Origin: Diphasiastrum complanatum
Lineage: Eukaryota > Streptophyta > Lycopodiopsida > Lycopodiales > Lycopodiaceae
Reading direction: 5' to 3'
NCBI GenBank assembly: GCA_029204225.1
Contig: CM055097.1
Location: 3,504,620-3,568,619, forward strand
DNA: 64,000 bases
A model generated the notes under the pieces. That model made no database searches. It had not been told where the DNA came from and saw only the letters and a list, made by a program, of their open reading frames with translations. Below are positions 42,363 through 54,900 of this stretch, in pieces (the first letter of the stretch is position 1; each line of letters begins with the position of its first letter). The translations under genes were made by a program, and so were the position numbers.

Positions 42363-44267
42363 TTCGTCTTTACTTTTGTAGTGATGGACTTATCAGAAGC
42401 GCCAAATGTCTATCGAATTCTATTAGGACGTCCATGGGTATGAGTTGCGCAAGTAATTCATAAGTGGGGTACCAAAAAAATCACTTTTGAAAATCGTGAA
42501 CGTGCAGTTAAAATTGATCCTACAACTTGGACTATCAAACCAATGGTTCAAAAAGAGGATGACAATCTGTTAACAACATATCATACTTGTGATCGACCAG
42601 AGAAAAATTTGGGAGTTCATTACGATTCTCAAACGGATATCGTCGAATGAAATGAAGCTCTTGCAACAATTGACTGTACAGCAAGATATATGTGTCAACA
42701 AGATAATCAATCAGATTTGAGTGAGATTTTCTTATTAGATCGAACTTTGGATACACCAATCATGTTTTCACTGAATGTGCTGAATGTAGCCTGGATATCA
42801 ATGGAACCTATACCAGATCCGATTGAGGATGAACTCATTCCTGTGAGTCATGCCTTGACTTATGATGGCAATGCAGAACTTATGGATGAGCAGATTCTAA
42901 ATCATATGGATCCGACCAGATTTGGAGTGCGTAATGTTCCTGATGAACTCACAGTAAAATAGCCCAAAGCAGTTATATTAAAGGAAGACAGGATCACAGG
43001 ATTGATGACAAAGAAACAAGCTAAGCAACATTATAATACGGTCCTAAAATGAAAAAATCCCCCTCGAAAGATTGATTCAGAGAAAGTGCCACCTTATTGG
43101 ATAAAGGCAAAGGAAAAGTCGAGGATGATTCTTCAAGTCAGATTTCTAGTAAAACATCATGGTCTAGGAAGTCTTCACCTATGAAGAAAGATTTATCATC
43201 TCGAAAGTCATCACCTCCATGATTAATTCCTGCTAAGAAGGCTAAGCAGAGATCCAAGACAAGTCCTTTCGAAAAAGAACAAACAGATGTAGTCCAGCAT
43301 GATATGCCTGAACATTTTAAATGTTATACACTGGATGATGTGGTTATCATGTTACCTAAAGCACATCGTGAACCTGAAGAACATATGCCGAAATCTAAAG
43401 AGGTTTACGATGGCCCAACTAGGACGCAGCCAATGAATCTTGCCGAACCAGGAGAACCAGAAAAAATTGTACAAGTTGGATCACAACTTACTCCTGAATA
43501 GTATCAAGCACTCCGCTTGTTACTTATTAAGTATCAAGATTGCTTTGCATGGACTCATCAAGATTTTAAGGGTATTTCGACATCAGTGATTGAACATATC
43601 ATACCTCTAGTACCTGATGCAGTTGCAAAGGTTACAAAGTTTTATCGCTGTAATCCTAATGTGGCGGACCTGATAAAGAAAGAACTTCAGAGATTGCTTG
43701 ACACCGATTTTATTTATGAGATCGAGCATACTGAATGGATTTCACTGATTGTCATTGTTCCTAAGAAAAATGAAAAATTGCGAATCTGTGTGAATCTCAA
43801 AGCGTTGAACAAAGTGATGCAAAAGGATCACTTTCCGTTACCTTTTACTGAAAGCATTTTGGATCGCCTTGCTGGAGCGAAAGCTTATAGTTTCCTGGAT
43901 GGATCTAGTGGTTACAACCAGGTTAAGATTGCACCTGTTGATCGCCATAAAACTGCTTTTGCAACAGAATGGGGCACTATGCTTACAAAGTAATGTCGTT
44001 TGGACTCTGTAATGCACCAAGTTCATTCCAAAGAGTAATGTAATTTGCTTTTAAAAATTATCTGCAGAAATTCCTTGAAATTTACTTGGTTCATAGTACA
44101 GATACAGACCACCTGGATCGATTGGAGAAAGTATTTGAAAGATGTCGCAAATATCAGATTTTTCTAAATCCAGAAAAATGTCAGATATGGGTTTTCCACG
44201 GAGTTGTGCTTGGACATGTGATATCAAGACATGGTATTGTCATAGATTATTCTAAGATCAATCAATA
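42363..44267 (+). pseudogene. Gypsy F linker and reverse transcriptase pseudogene
   Basis: After a degraded linker (42363-43500, several stops) the reverse transcriptase runs from about 43517: DCFAWTHQDFKGI, KKNEKLRICVNLKALNKV, FPLPFTESILDRLAGAKAYS, FLDGSSGYNQV, then after a frameshift near 43990 SFGLCNAPSSFQRVM and ...FLEIYLVHSTDTDHLDRLEKVF. The catalytic YxDD box is missing: the frame reads Y-L (44083-44088) followed directly by V-H-S, so the two Asp and neighbours are deleted. The reading ends at DYSKIN (about 44265), before RNase H. Confidence 0.85.
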
Positions 44268-44272
44268 GACTA

Positions 44273-44975
44273 TGATAGCAATGAATCAAAGAATGATTAA
44301 AAGTACAAGATTACAGTGTTTTAGCATTAGCTTCAACACGCGTTAGAGAGAGAAAACTAGAGAGATAACAAGAAAAAACAGTTTAGATCCAACCAAGCAT
44401 GAGATAGCTACAAAACTTTGGTTCTTCATTACTTTGTGAATGAGAATGATATGTACATATATAGGAGAGCCAAAATTCGTGGTACTCCTTGCATTCAATG
44501 CACATCCTACACCTATTCAAGTGCAAACAACTATTAACTTGACACCTAATTGCTAGCATGCATAGGTTGCACCTAACTTCTACCTACTTTCTCCAAATGG
44601 CAATTTCTCAACTAGCCATGTACAAATCTACATGCATGTGTCCATTACAGTGATTGCATGCTTTGCATGTCACTATGGAAACTTAGGACATTATGCATTT
44701 ATTGTGGCTCGAGTTTCTACAAGGTCATAATTGACCAATTCCATGTGAATCTCTATATGCATGTCAAACTAGACATTGTCAACATTATTGCATATCATAC
44801 TAGACCAACTAGACTTTATGCATCACTGGAATTTGATCTACCTAACCCAAACTCGCCCTATTCTACAAGGATATGTGCTCAATTCACATACCTTGGATAT
44901 GTATAAAATATTTACATGGGTAGGATCTCCCAAACATTAACAACAGATGATAGATATGTTTTACAATTTTTAACA
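44273..44975 (-). mobile_element. Candidate solo LTR inserted in gypsy F
   Basis: 703 bp without coding capacity. On the minus strand it begins TGTTAAAAATTGTAAAACAT (44975) and ends ...CATTGCTATCA (44273), with the TG...CA boundaries and general look of copia LTRs. Gypsy F reading stops just to the left and resumes just to the right (EYLMLGQRMTP, from about 44979). No 5-bp duplication is seen (GACTA left, TTGAG right), and RNase H is missing, so a deletion accompanied or followed the insertion. Confidence 0.45.
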
Positions 44976-45868
44976 TTGAGTACCTGATGCTAGGACAACG
45001 AATGACTCCTTGACAAAAGTACAGAAGAGACAATTGATTCATAAAGCTCAACCTTATCAATTATTTGCAGGACAATTGTATTGTCGTGGATCAGATAATA
45101 TTTTACGAAGGTGTGTTTTACCACATGAAATACCAGATTTAATCATGTTTTCACATGATGCCATGGGTGGAGGACACTTCTCTACAGATATTATTGTTCG
45201 CAAACTTTTACAATCAGGTTGTTGGTGGCCTACGTTTTACAAGGACACAGAAAATTTTATTCAGACATGTGATGTTTGTCAGCGAGCACGACGACCTACT
45301 CGACAAAACTATGAACTCTTGCATCCGGTTTTATCGCAAGCACCGTTTGAAAAATGGGGACTAGATTATGTTGGACCTATTCACCCTGCCGTGCAAGGAT
45401 CTTAGGCCCAATACATTATCGTCGCAACTGATTATATGACCAAGTGGGTTGAAGCCAAAGCTGTCAAAGTTGCTGATGCAAAATCTATGGCCAAGTTTCT
45501 ATATGAAAATATTATAATCATATTTGGATGTCCAATCGAGATTGTCAGTGACCAGGGTACACACTTTGTTAATCAAAATAAAGTGTTTACTGGAAATTTT
45601 TTTTGTTATACACAGATTTAGTACTCCCTACTATCCCAGAGGGAATGGCCAAGTTGAATCTTCCAATAAGATTCTCTACACCATTATGACAAAGACAGTT
45701 GAAGCGAGTCGGTCCGATTGGGAACATAAACTGTATGCAGCATTATGGGCATTCAAAACCGCTTACAAAAATAATACAAATCAAACACATTTTCAACTGG
45801 TTTATGGTCAAGATGATGTCATGTCAATTGAATTTTTGATCCCATCCTTATGCATAGCAGCAACGTAA
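44976..45868 (+). pseudogene. Gypsy F integrase pseudogene
   Basis: The zinc-binding HHCC domain is present (H...H in HDAMGGGHFSTD, then CDVCQ near 45270), followed by the core: GLDYVGPI (first Asp near 45365), IVSDQGTHF (second Asp near 45550) and, after a frameshift near 45590, YYPRGNGQVESSNK (Glu codon 45656-45658). All three catalytic residues remain, but a stop at 45403-45405 and the frameshift break the protein. It would insert the element's DNA in the host genome. The C-terminal region after 45868 is lost. Confidence 0.85.
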
Positions 45869-45953
45869 TGATTAAATTATGATAAGTCTTTACAACTCCA
45901 TCATGAAGTGTTGCACAAACTATGTAAAATCCGATTGATGGCAATTCATGCGA

Positions 45954-46594
45954 TGATCATAGTTATTTGATTGATAAGTTAAAAGTCATAAAAGGACTTT
46001 AGGCTTTTTTGCAAGACTTTTAATGTCGCGGGGCCTAAATGTCAAGATAGTGAATAAAGTTGGGTTTCCCTCCAATTTTGATGGTTCCCACACTTTTTTA
46101 AAATTTGAATAAAAAGAGAGACAAGACTGGACCAATAGGATTCAGAGGCCAGGGTTCTCCTCTCTACGAGTTGCTCCTCATATTCATTTCCTCATTTCAA
46201 TAAAGCAGATTGGTTCTCTTCAGAAATGGATTGATGAATGTCCTTGCTCTCTATCACTTTTCCTCCATCTCTCATGCTTATTTGGATTTTGCTAATTGTT
46301 GGATTTGAGTGTTATTGGGATTGTATGTTATTATACTTTTTATGAGAGAGACATGGAGAGAGAGAAAGAGTAAGCTATCTCTGTTGTGGATGTGTAGTGT
46401 TAAGGGATGTGTAGTGTTAATGAGTAGGGTTAATGGATGTAGAGTTAGATTTAGATCTTCCATTCATGTTAAAATCTGAACTAAACTATCACTCTCATGG
46501 GAACGAACCTACGCGTGACAACTAACTCCGTCTCTATGATGCTAGATTCACTAGATCTTGGATTCAGGTTAGGCAAGGAAAGAAACCCACTACA
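45954..46594 (+). mobile_element. Gypsy F 3' LTR
   Basis: 641 bp, homologous to the 5' LTR. It has an extra ~43-bp segment (about 46448-46490, TTTAGATCTTCCATTCATG...) absent from the 5' copy and lacks some of that copy's GTGTAGTGTTAAGGG units. No clear polypurine tract precedes it. Confidence 0.85.
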
Positions 46595-47744
<1,150 letters not shown>

Positions 47745-47755
47745 TGGTATCAGAG
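47745..47755 (+). promoter_or_regulatory. Copia G primer-binding site
   Basis: TGGTATCAGAG directly follows the LTR end. It is complementary to the initiator-Met tRNA 3' region used by plant copia elements to prime minus-strand DNA. Confidence 0.8.
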
Positions 47756-47950
47756 TTGTTTCACTACTTCTTTATCTGATTCCAATATGATATCAGAGCA
47801 AAAGCTCTAATACTTCATATCTTTCACAATATCAAATTGATATCATACTCTTCAGTTCTTTTCAACCTTTCAGAATCAGAGAATTGATTTCTTATTGTTG
47901 GCATTACCACATCTTAGCATCATCGATACAATCGACAGACTAAGTTCCAG

Positions 47951-48881
47951 ATGGATTCTCAAAGTAAAGTCGGTCTTATCACAGACAAGCTGAATGGACC
48001 CAATTATTATTTGTGAAAATTTAAGATGAAGACCTTGCTAATTGCCAGCAAATATTGGGATGTTGTTACAGGAAAAGAAATAAAACCTGAAAACGACGTG
48101 GAAATCGAAGGACGATAAAGCTTTCATGTTTATTATCCTCAATATATCAGATACACAGTTTGGACAAATAGTTGAAGCTAAAACGTCAAGAGACGTTAGG
48201 GACAATTTAAACTCACTATATGACGTGAGGGACGTAACTACTAACTTACATCTACGAAGGAAATTCTTCACATTCAAAATGTCTACTGGTGATTCTCTTC
48301 AGAGTCACATTAGCCAGTTTAAGAATCTCTTGCAACAGATGGTCGTTGTCGGATCAGTCATAGACGATCAAGACGCAATTATGACATTGCTTTCAAGCTT
48401 GCCCTCTACATATGAGAACTGGGTGATGATCATATCGACACACTCAGATTTTACTCTTACTAGAGTTATCACTATGTTGCTGGAAGAAAACAATAGAAGA
48501 AGTCAAGACACTTTGTCTACTTCCTCCTCTCAACCTCTATTTGTCAACAAAGGCTTGAAGCGACAGAAGCAGAAAAGCTCCAAGAAGGCTGCAATGAATC
48601 GGAAACAGACTCAAGGTCAAGAACAATCGTCGAATCCACAATCGAAGAAGATGATGTTTTGCAGGTATTGCAAGCGCAATAACCATGAGATCAAGGATTG
48701 CCGAATTCTCCAAGCGAAGAATTCAGCCAAGCAACCTGATCAACAAGCAAACACAGTCTCATCATCTCCCCAGGTCGAAGTGGACGAAGGTGCATTCATG
48801 GTCAAAGATCAAAACACATTTTTGGATGATTCATGGTTTCCGGATTTTGGAGCAACTCAACTTTATGACCAATCAAAGTGA
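47951..48881 (+). pseudogene. Copia G gag and protease start
   Basis: The start MDSQSKVGLITDKLNGPNYY (ATG about 47951) is the usual copia gag opening; the expected Trp after NYYL is a stop (TGA near 48015), and a frameshift lies before 48126. The 251-codon ORF (48126-48881) has the UBN2-type gag domain (LHLRRKFFTFKMSTGDSL, LLSSLPSTYENW), a Lys/Gln-rich linker and one CCHC knuckle CRYCKRNNHEIKDC. The protease motif reads WFPDFGATQ, with Phe in place of the Ser of DSGA, so the retropepsin site is altered. Confidence 0.85.
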
Positions 48882-50622
48882 GATCTCCAACTCCTACACC
48901 CTTACAGCACGAAAAAATTTGTTCATCTTGGTGACAATAGTACTCACACTATTGAAGGTAAAGGTACTATAAGATTGCGATTCCAGCATGACCAATTAAA
49001 TTACTATCAAAGGTTTTATATGTTCCTAAACTCTTTACAAATCTGTTATCACTGAGTAGAATTACAGACTTAGGTCATAAGGTAGAATTTGAATCTGATC
49101 AATGCAGAATTATTGATAGGAGTGATAAGATCCTTGCAAGAGACAAGGTTACTTATATAAATTGGCACACTGTTATTCTGAGTCTAGTCAAGCCTTGAAA
49201 ATCTCTGTTCTAGTCAATAAAACATTATTATGACATCATTGCTTAGGACACGTGAATCATGCATCTATTTTGAATATGACCAACCAATCCATGGTCCTTG
49301 ATCTCGACTATCCTTCTGGTAAGGTCGATCTCCCTGTTTGGCATAGCTGCATTTTTGGAAAGCAGGCTAGGTTTTCTTTTAGATCAAACCATATGAAAAG
49401 ATCTGTTAGATGTTGTTCATACAGATATATGTGGACCTATGCAACCTCCTTCATTGCTAGATGCAAAATACTTCATTACCTTTATTGATGAATTCTCCAG
49501 AAGAACAGTTGTTTATTTCATTAAACAAAAAATCAGAGGCTTTCATCAAATCCAGACAATTCAAAGAGCATGCTGAGAATAAAACTGGCAGACGAATCAA
49601 AGCACTGAGGTCAGATAACGGGGGAGAATGCATCTCCAACGAATCAAGGACAACTACCTTAACAACCATATTGAACAACAATACATCACTTCCTATTCGC
49701 CTCAGTCAAATGGTCTTGTTGAGAGAAAGAACAAAACTTTAGTTGAATCGGCAAAGTGCATGTTATCACATGCGACACTTCTGAAGTCCTTCTGGGCTGA
49801 AGCTGTTTCAACAACAACCTAAATTCAAAATATATGTTCTACTAAATGCCTCTCAAACAAAACACCATTCGAAGTTTGGACATATACCAAACCTTCTTTA
49901 TCAAACTTACGAGTTTTTGGATGTACTGATTTTGCGTAGATACCTTGTGATCTCAGGAAGAAGCTCGACTTCCAGAGTATCAAGTGTGTTTTCATCAGCT
50001 ACACTACTTCAGATCAAGCCTACAAGTTGTACCAATGGAATCAGGACTCAAATTGTCAAAGGACCAGTGTCTCCAAACAATTCATGAGAAGCAGCAAATG
50101 CGTGAGTATCCTTACCATTATACTATAGGATCTCTTATGTATGCCATGAACTATACCAGGCCAGACATAGCTTCTGCAGTCAGCTCTCTCAGTCAGTTTA
50201 TGACTAATCCTGGTATAATACTGTTGGAAGGCTCTTATCAGAGTCATGAGATATCTTTGAGCTACTATAGACTTTTGCATTTGTTATGGAGCAGCCGGCA
50301 ACAACAAACTCAATTTCCTCAATGGTTACACAGATGCGAGTTGGGCAAGAGATGTAGACACTCGTAAATCTACTTCCAGATTTACATTCTTCCTCAACAA
50401 TGGTCCAATTTCTTGGAACATTCGCAAGCAATCTTTGCTAGCTCTATCTTCCACTAAATCAGAGTATATTGCAGCCTCTCAAGCTACAAAGGAAGCAATT
50501 TGGTTGAGGAACTTACTCTCAGATATCGGTCTGAATCAATGTGCTCCGACGACATTATTTTGTGAGAATCAAAGTGCCATCGCTTTATCAGCCAACCCTA
50601 GATTTCATTCCAGGAGTTTTCG
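48882..50622 (+). pseudogene. Copia G pol remnant with reverse transcriptase core deleted
   Basis: Protease remainder, GAG-pre-integrase (HHCLGHVNHASILNM near 49240) and integrase (HTDICGPMQPPS, FITFIDEFSRRTVVYF, LRSDNGGECIS near 49610, SPQSNGLVERKNKTL near 49700) follow in several frames. At about 50030 the integrase C-terminal region jumps directly to the C-terminal part of reverse transcriptase (GSLMYAMNYTRPDIASAVSSL), so the catalytic core with YVDD is deleted. RNase H follows (YTDASWARDVDTRKS, ALSSTKSEYIAASQ, ENQSAIALSANPRFHSRS) to about 50615. Not functional. Confidence 0.85.
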
Positions 50623-50830
50623 ATGCTTAATTGTTGGGCTACGTAATCACTATAGTACTGACATTTCAAAGTTAGTTACTATAAGTTCAAACGTGATTTC
50701 TATCACTATTGTCTTGTTTGAAATTGATAGGCATAGTCATGTATTGGAAAGATGCAGATAGTTCATTCCGCCATGCATGAAAGGGTTTCTTTTCGAGCTA
50801 GACCTATCTTCTGCATACCACTTTCCGACA
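50616..50830 (+). mobile_element. Copia G 3' LTR fragment (last ~215 bp)
   Basis: Homologous to about 47530-47744. It is joined directly to the truncated RNase H, so the RNase H end, polypurine tract and most of the LTR are missing. It ends CTTTCCGACA at 50830, immediately followed by the gypsy H repeat. Confidence 0.8.
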
Positions 50831-53403
50831 CCTTGGAGGGTATAAGATATATCCATAGGGCTCTCACTAGTGTGTGCTCGATTTTGGTGATTATAGCTAC
50901 ATGATGCTGGTGTGATCCCCCTCTCCTATTGTGATTGTATTGTCCATACCTTGGGGGCTAGACCCAATCGATCTTGATGTGGTTGGATTGGTTTATCCAC
51001 CATCTGATTCCCTCTGTATCCTTGGTTCAATTGCCCAGTCTTGGATGGATGGCCAACCTATTTCAGCTTGCATAATGTCATGAAGGAGAAATGAATTCTC
51101 TTATTAATGGAAGGTAAAACTTAGTGGAAGAAACTTCCCTTGAAACCGGGAACCTGGGTCAGATTCCTTGAAGAATTCTGGAAGGCCTTTGTTGTCATTG
51201 ACAACTCGGAGATGCATATTCATTTCATTAATTCTCGGATGGGCAACCATGAATTGGACACGTATGTCCAAGAATTCATCGATTTTTGGGCCCAAGGTGC
51301 TGCTTCTTGGTCTCAAGTTGGCTTAGTTGCAGTTCGTGTTCAAACGACCCCTATCAAAATGAGTGTAAGGGAAATTTTCTCCATACTTTGGAGGATGCTA
51401 TTCGTGTGGCGAAAGCCTATGACAGTAGGTGTTGTCACTTCATGAAAATGCGTGCATAGTCAAACTGTCCCGAAACCAAAGAATGATAAGCGTAAGAACA
51501 AAAAAAAGAAAATTGATGAATTGGATGCCATGGCTCACCAACAGAATAAGAACAAGAAGTCGGGTAATTAAAGACAAGGCATGCAAGTTGGCAATAAAAA
51601 AAAAAATTTGTTTCTTGTGTAATAAACCTGGGGCATCGAGGAAATGGGACCCAAAAAAGAAGAACATGCACAAGTCAGATATACTACTTAGACAAAAGAA
51701 ATTTTTGCAATGATCCATGCTCGGAAATAATGGAGACATTACCTGTATGGTAATAAGTTCATGGTGAACACAAATCATCAACCTTTGAAATACTTTTGTA
51801 ATCAAAATGATTTGAGAAGTCGTAAGGCCTGATGGGCAGAACACATGCAAGAATTTGACTTTGAAGTGCGGTATAATTACAGACCCACCAATCTCATGGC
51901 TGATGCACTTAGTTGAATTGGTGAAGTGAACGAAATTTCCTTCAATGAGATCAATACATATTTTTATCTCTCCCTGAGAGGTCTTTATGAGAAAGACCTG
52001 CGTTATGGACCAATTTGGAACAGAGTACTAGCAGACTCATTAAGCGAGACTAATTCACAAGGTGATCAATTTGGGAGAAAGGATAAAAAGAGTGCTGATA
52101 ACTTCTCTATCTGTAGTGGACTTTTGTTTAGGAAAGAGAAGATATACGTGTCCAATGATGATGCAATTAAAAAGAAAATTCGTTACAAATGTCATGACTC
52201 ACCTTGTGCGAGAAATATAGGCATACATTGTCTAGATTTAGTATAATGGGATTTTTATTGGCCAAAACTTAAACCCTTTGTGGAATCTTACATGGTCAAG
52301 TGCCTTAAGGTTGGTGGATTGTTGCATCCATTGAATATCCCTGATAAAAAATGGGTATTTTGATGGATTTTGTGGTTGGGTTACCGTAGATGAATAAACA
52401 AAATGATGCAATTGGGTAGTTATCGACCGTCTTACCAAATTGGCTATGCTTATTCCGGTAAATATCACCACGAAGGCTTCTAATTTATATTTGTTGAACT
52501 TCTATTTATACTTTATGGATTACCGAGTGACATTGTGAGCGATCATGATCCGAAGTTCAACAGTCACTTTTGGCAGCCGTATTTGCTAAGCTAGAGACAA
52601 CATTGTTCTTCTAATCATCCAAGACGGATGCAAATTACTAATCAAACGATGGAATAGATGCTATGAACATATGTTTCCTAATGGCAATCTCATTGGGAGA
52701 AGTATATGCCCTTGATTGAGTTTGTCTATCATAGTCCCTTGATTGAGTTTGTCTATCATAGTAGTAAGCATTCAGCTATGGGTTATAGCAAGTTTGTGCT
52801 TATTGTGAGAAATTGTCAACTAGCTACTTGGCTATTATTGGCAATTCGTAGGCCAAAGTTTGGAGTAAACTTAGAAAAATATTTATTTATGATAATAAGG
52901 TCCAAAAAAAGTAATTTTACTATTTTAGAAAGTTCTAGAAGGTTCTAAGGATGGATTTGGTCCTAATCCCTTTAAACTTGAGATACATTGAATCTAGTCA
53001 TTAAATAAATAGATTTTTGGCAAGTACTTGGAAACTACCAATTCAGGCAATATTTGGCAAGTTTTCAAATGACATTACTTTTGCTATGAATAGTTGTACC
53101 TGCATGGCTATACTTATCAAATGTTCTTTCTATCATTGTTGATGTGTCCAGTGAGGTGGCAAATTCACTACTAGTGGTGGATGGGCCTTGGAGGGTATAA
53201 GGTATACTGGCATAGGGCTCTCACTAGTGTATGCTTGATTTTAGTGTTTATAGCTATATATTTTTGGTGTGATCCTCCTCTCCTATTGTGATTGTATGGT
53301 TCATAGCTTGGGGGCTAGATCTGATCGACCTTGGTTTGGTTGGATTGGCTTATCCACCATCTAATTCCTTTTGTTTCCTTGGTTCAGTTGCCTAGTCTTT
53401 GAT
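50831..53403 (+). mobile_element. Gypsy element H between 216-bp direct repeats
   Basis: Direct repeats 50831-51046 and 53186-53403 share CCTTGGAGGGTATAAG, GGGCTCTCACTAGTGT and CCTCTCCTATTGTGATTGTAT. They are probably LTR parts. The internal 2.1 kb holds gypsy remnants: a degraded gag (51140-51445), a knuckle-like CFLCNKPG, RNase H (NTNHQPLKYF, DLRSRKA), spacer, integrase HHCC and core. Protease and most of reverse transcriptase are deleted. Confidence 0.65.
51140..52970 (+). pseudogene. Gypsy H gag-RNase H-integrase remnant
   Basis: In order: a gag-like reading with MGNHELDTYVQEFIDF (51140-51445), a Lys-rich stretch with CFLCNKPGASRKWD (about 51600), RNase H pieces (about 51750-51915, ...NLMADALS), the spacer and HHCC region (51926-52330) and an integrase core with GLPSDIVSDHDPKFNSHFWQ (second Asp near 52540). 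A 27-bp segment is duplicated in tandem (52709-52762), repeating nine residues PLIEFVYHS. Frames shift and stop repeatedly. Confidence 0.7.
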
Positions 53404-54140
53404 CCTTGGTGTAGGATTTGATATGAAGAGTCTCATTAAAGAGTCTCATGACAATTGACTATGGTTGTGATGATGAGTGTATTTACAAGTTTTGCATTTT
53501 GGGTTTTTCAATTTCCTCACACAAGTAAAATGTTACTTTTTTCTGTTTGTTGTATAAATGGGTAATAAAAACCAAGTGTTGTTGATAAAATGTGGCCTAG
53601 GGTCACTTGGTAAGGTTTACCTTTGTCACATGGAGGCCCCTTATTGTTTTGTAATATTCACTCTTAAGGTTTGTAACTACCTTTTTGAAGAGCTCATTTA
53701 TGTATAATGACTTTCAATTCGTCAAGGAATCATGGTCATGATAAAGCATGTTTAGGAAAGTTTCCATGCAAGGAGGACCAATTGCTATTGGAAATCACTA
53801 CCATAACATGTTAGAGGAGACAATCATTGTGGGGATTGTTTGGTGATTTGATAGCCAAGTCTCATGTTGAAGTGCTAATGGAAGTTTACCAAGAGGAGGT
53901 GAGTTTGTGTGCACCTAACCATAATTGTGATTTTCTCAAGACTTGGAAGACTCCACTCTTGTAGTTAAGCCTCCTATTATTTTTTTGCATGCTTCCTCTA
54001 TGTTAATGCTATATCCTCTCTAAATTGCAAACCGCCAGGTGCCAGTTACCCACTAGGAATCGACTCCACTCCAATAGCTCACCAATGGTTGATAGAAACC
54101 AAAAAGCAAATGACCTTTTGCTTCTTCAAGCTCCAAGCGT
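53404..54140. other. Unassigned region
   Basis: No ORF of note. Its right part is probably the leader of the minus-strand element whose primer site is at 54141. Confidence 0.35.
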
Positions 54141-54900
54141 AGCTTTGATACCATTGTAAAGCCCAATGTGATCACTTGGATAGGAGATAAGCATTTAAGA
54201 GAATGGGCTGCGGAAAGAATCACCCACAACTAATGGCTAAGGAATGGTTAGAGACCTCCAAATTGATCCGCGTATAAGATATTGTCGTAGTAAGAGCATA
54301 GAGAGAATGATTGATCGTCGATAATCAAAATATGTCAACATGGGAGGGGTGAGTGTGTAGTTATACTCGTGCAAACCCTAGCCTCTGTACAACATGTGGA
54401 TTCTCCTTCCAACATAATCCCTCTCCATGCATGGCTACAGTACCTAATATAGGCAATCATCCACAACCACTCTTGCATGAGACAATGTGTTAAACAAATA
54501 GAGACATAAGGCCTATTTTGATTAAGAGTTTCCCCACGATATAGACTAGGCCTAATACCCAACTATACACATTCAAAGACACAACAATATGGGACACCAC
54601 TCCCTCTCACTACCACTATGTCGAGTGCCTATAGAGAATTTAAAGTCCTCTCTAAACCATAAGAACAGACTATGTCATATTAGTTCCAATAGAGGAATTA
54701 ATACTATTGTAGGGGATTGATCATATGTTAGCATGGTTTTCCATTGCATGGCGGTGAGCATGGATCTATATTATGGATGCAAGATTCGTCTAATATCCTA
54801 GCCAATAATGTTCTATATTGGAGTTTGATGTATTGTGTTATGTTGGAGTAGTGCTCTTGAAATCTCAACTTTGTCAAAGTTTGTTAGTAGGGAAAAGCAG
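54141..54900 (-). mobile_element. Possible LTR on minus strand with copia primer site
   Basis: AGCTTTGATACCA (54141-54153) is the complement of TGGTATCAAAGCT, a copia initiator-Met site. TGTAAAGCCC begins at 54155, so an LTR reading on the minus strand lies to the right. Its far end could not be set and is given only as an estimate. No gag or pol was recognised. Confidence 0.4.

Larger units (their letters stand above)
38314..46594 (+). mobile_element. Gypsy (Ty3) retrotransposon F, nearly full length, inactive
   Basis: Two homologous direct repeats, 38314-38950 (5' LTR) and 45954-46594 (3' LTR), flank a 7.0-kb body with the order primer site, leader, gag, protease, reverse transcriptase, integrase, which is the gypsy order. 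LTRs start TGATCA and end ACTACA. No matching 5-bp target duplication was found (CCCGA left, CGGAT right). RNase H is missing, its place taken by a candidate solo LTR. LTR divergence including indels indicates an old insertion. Confidence 0.88.

Noticed and set aside
44273-44975. Insert considered as an endogenous pararetrovirus fragment
   Set aside because: It has no coding capacity and shows LTR-like ends; nothing viral is recognisable.
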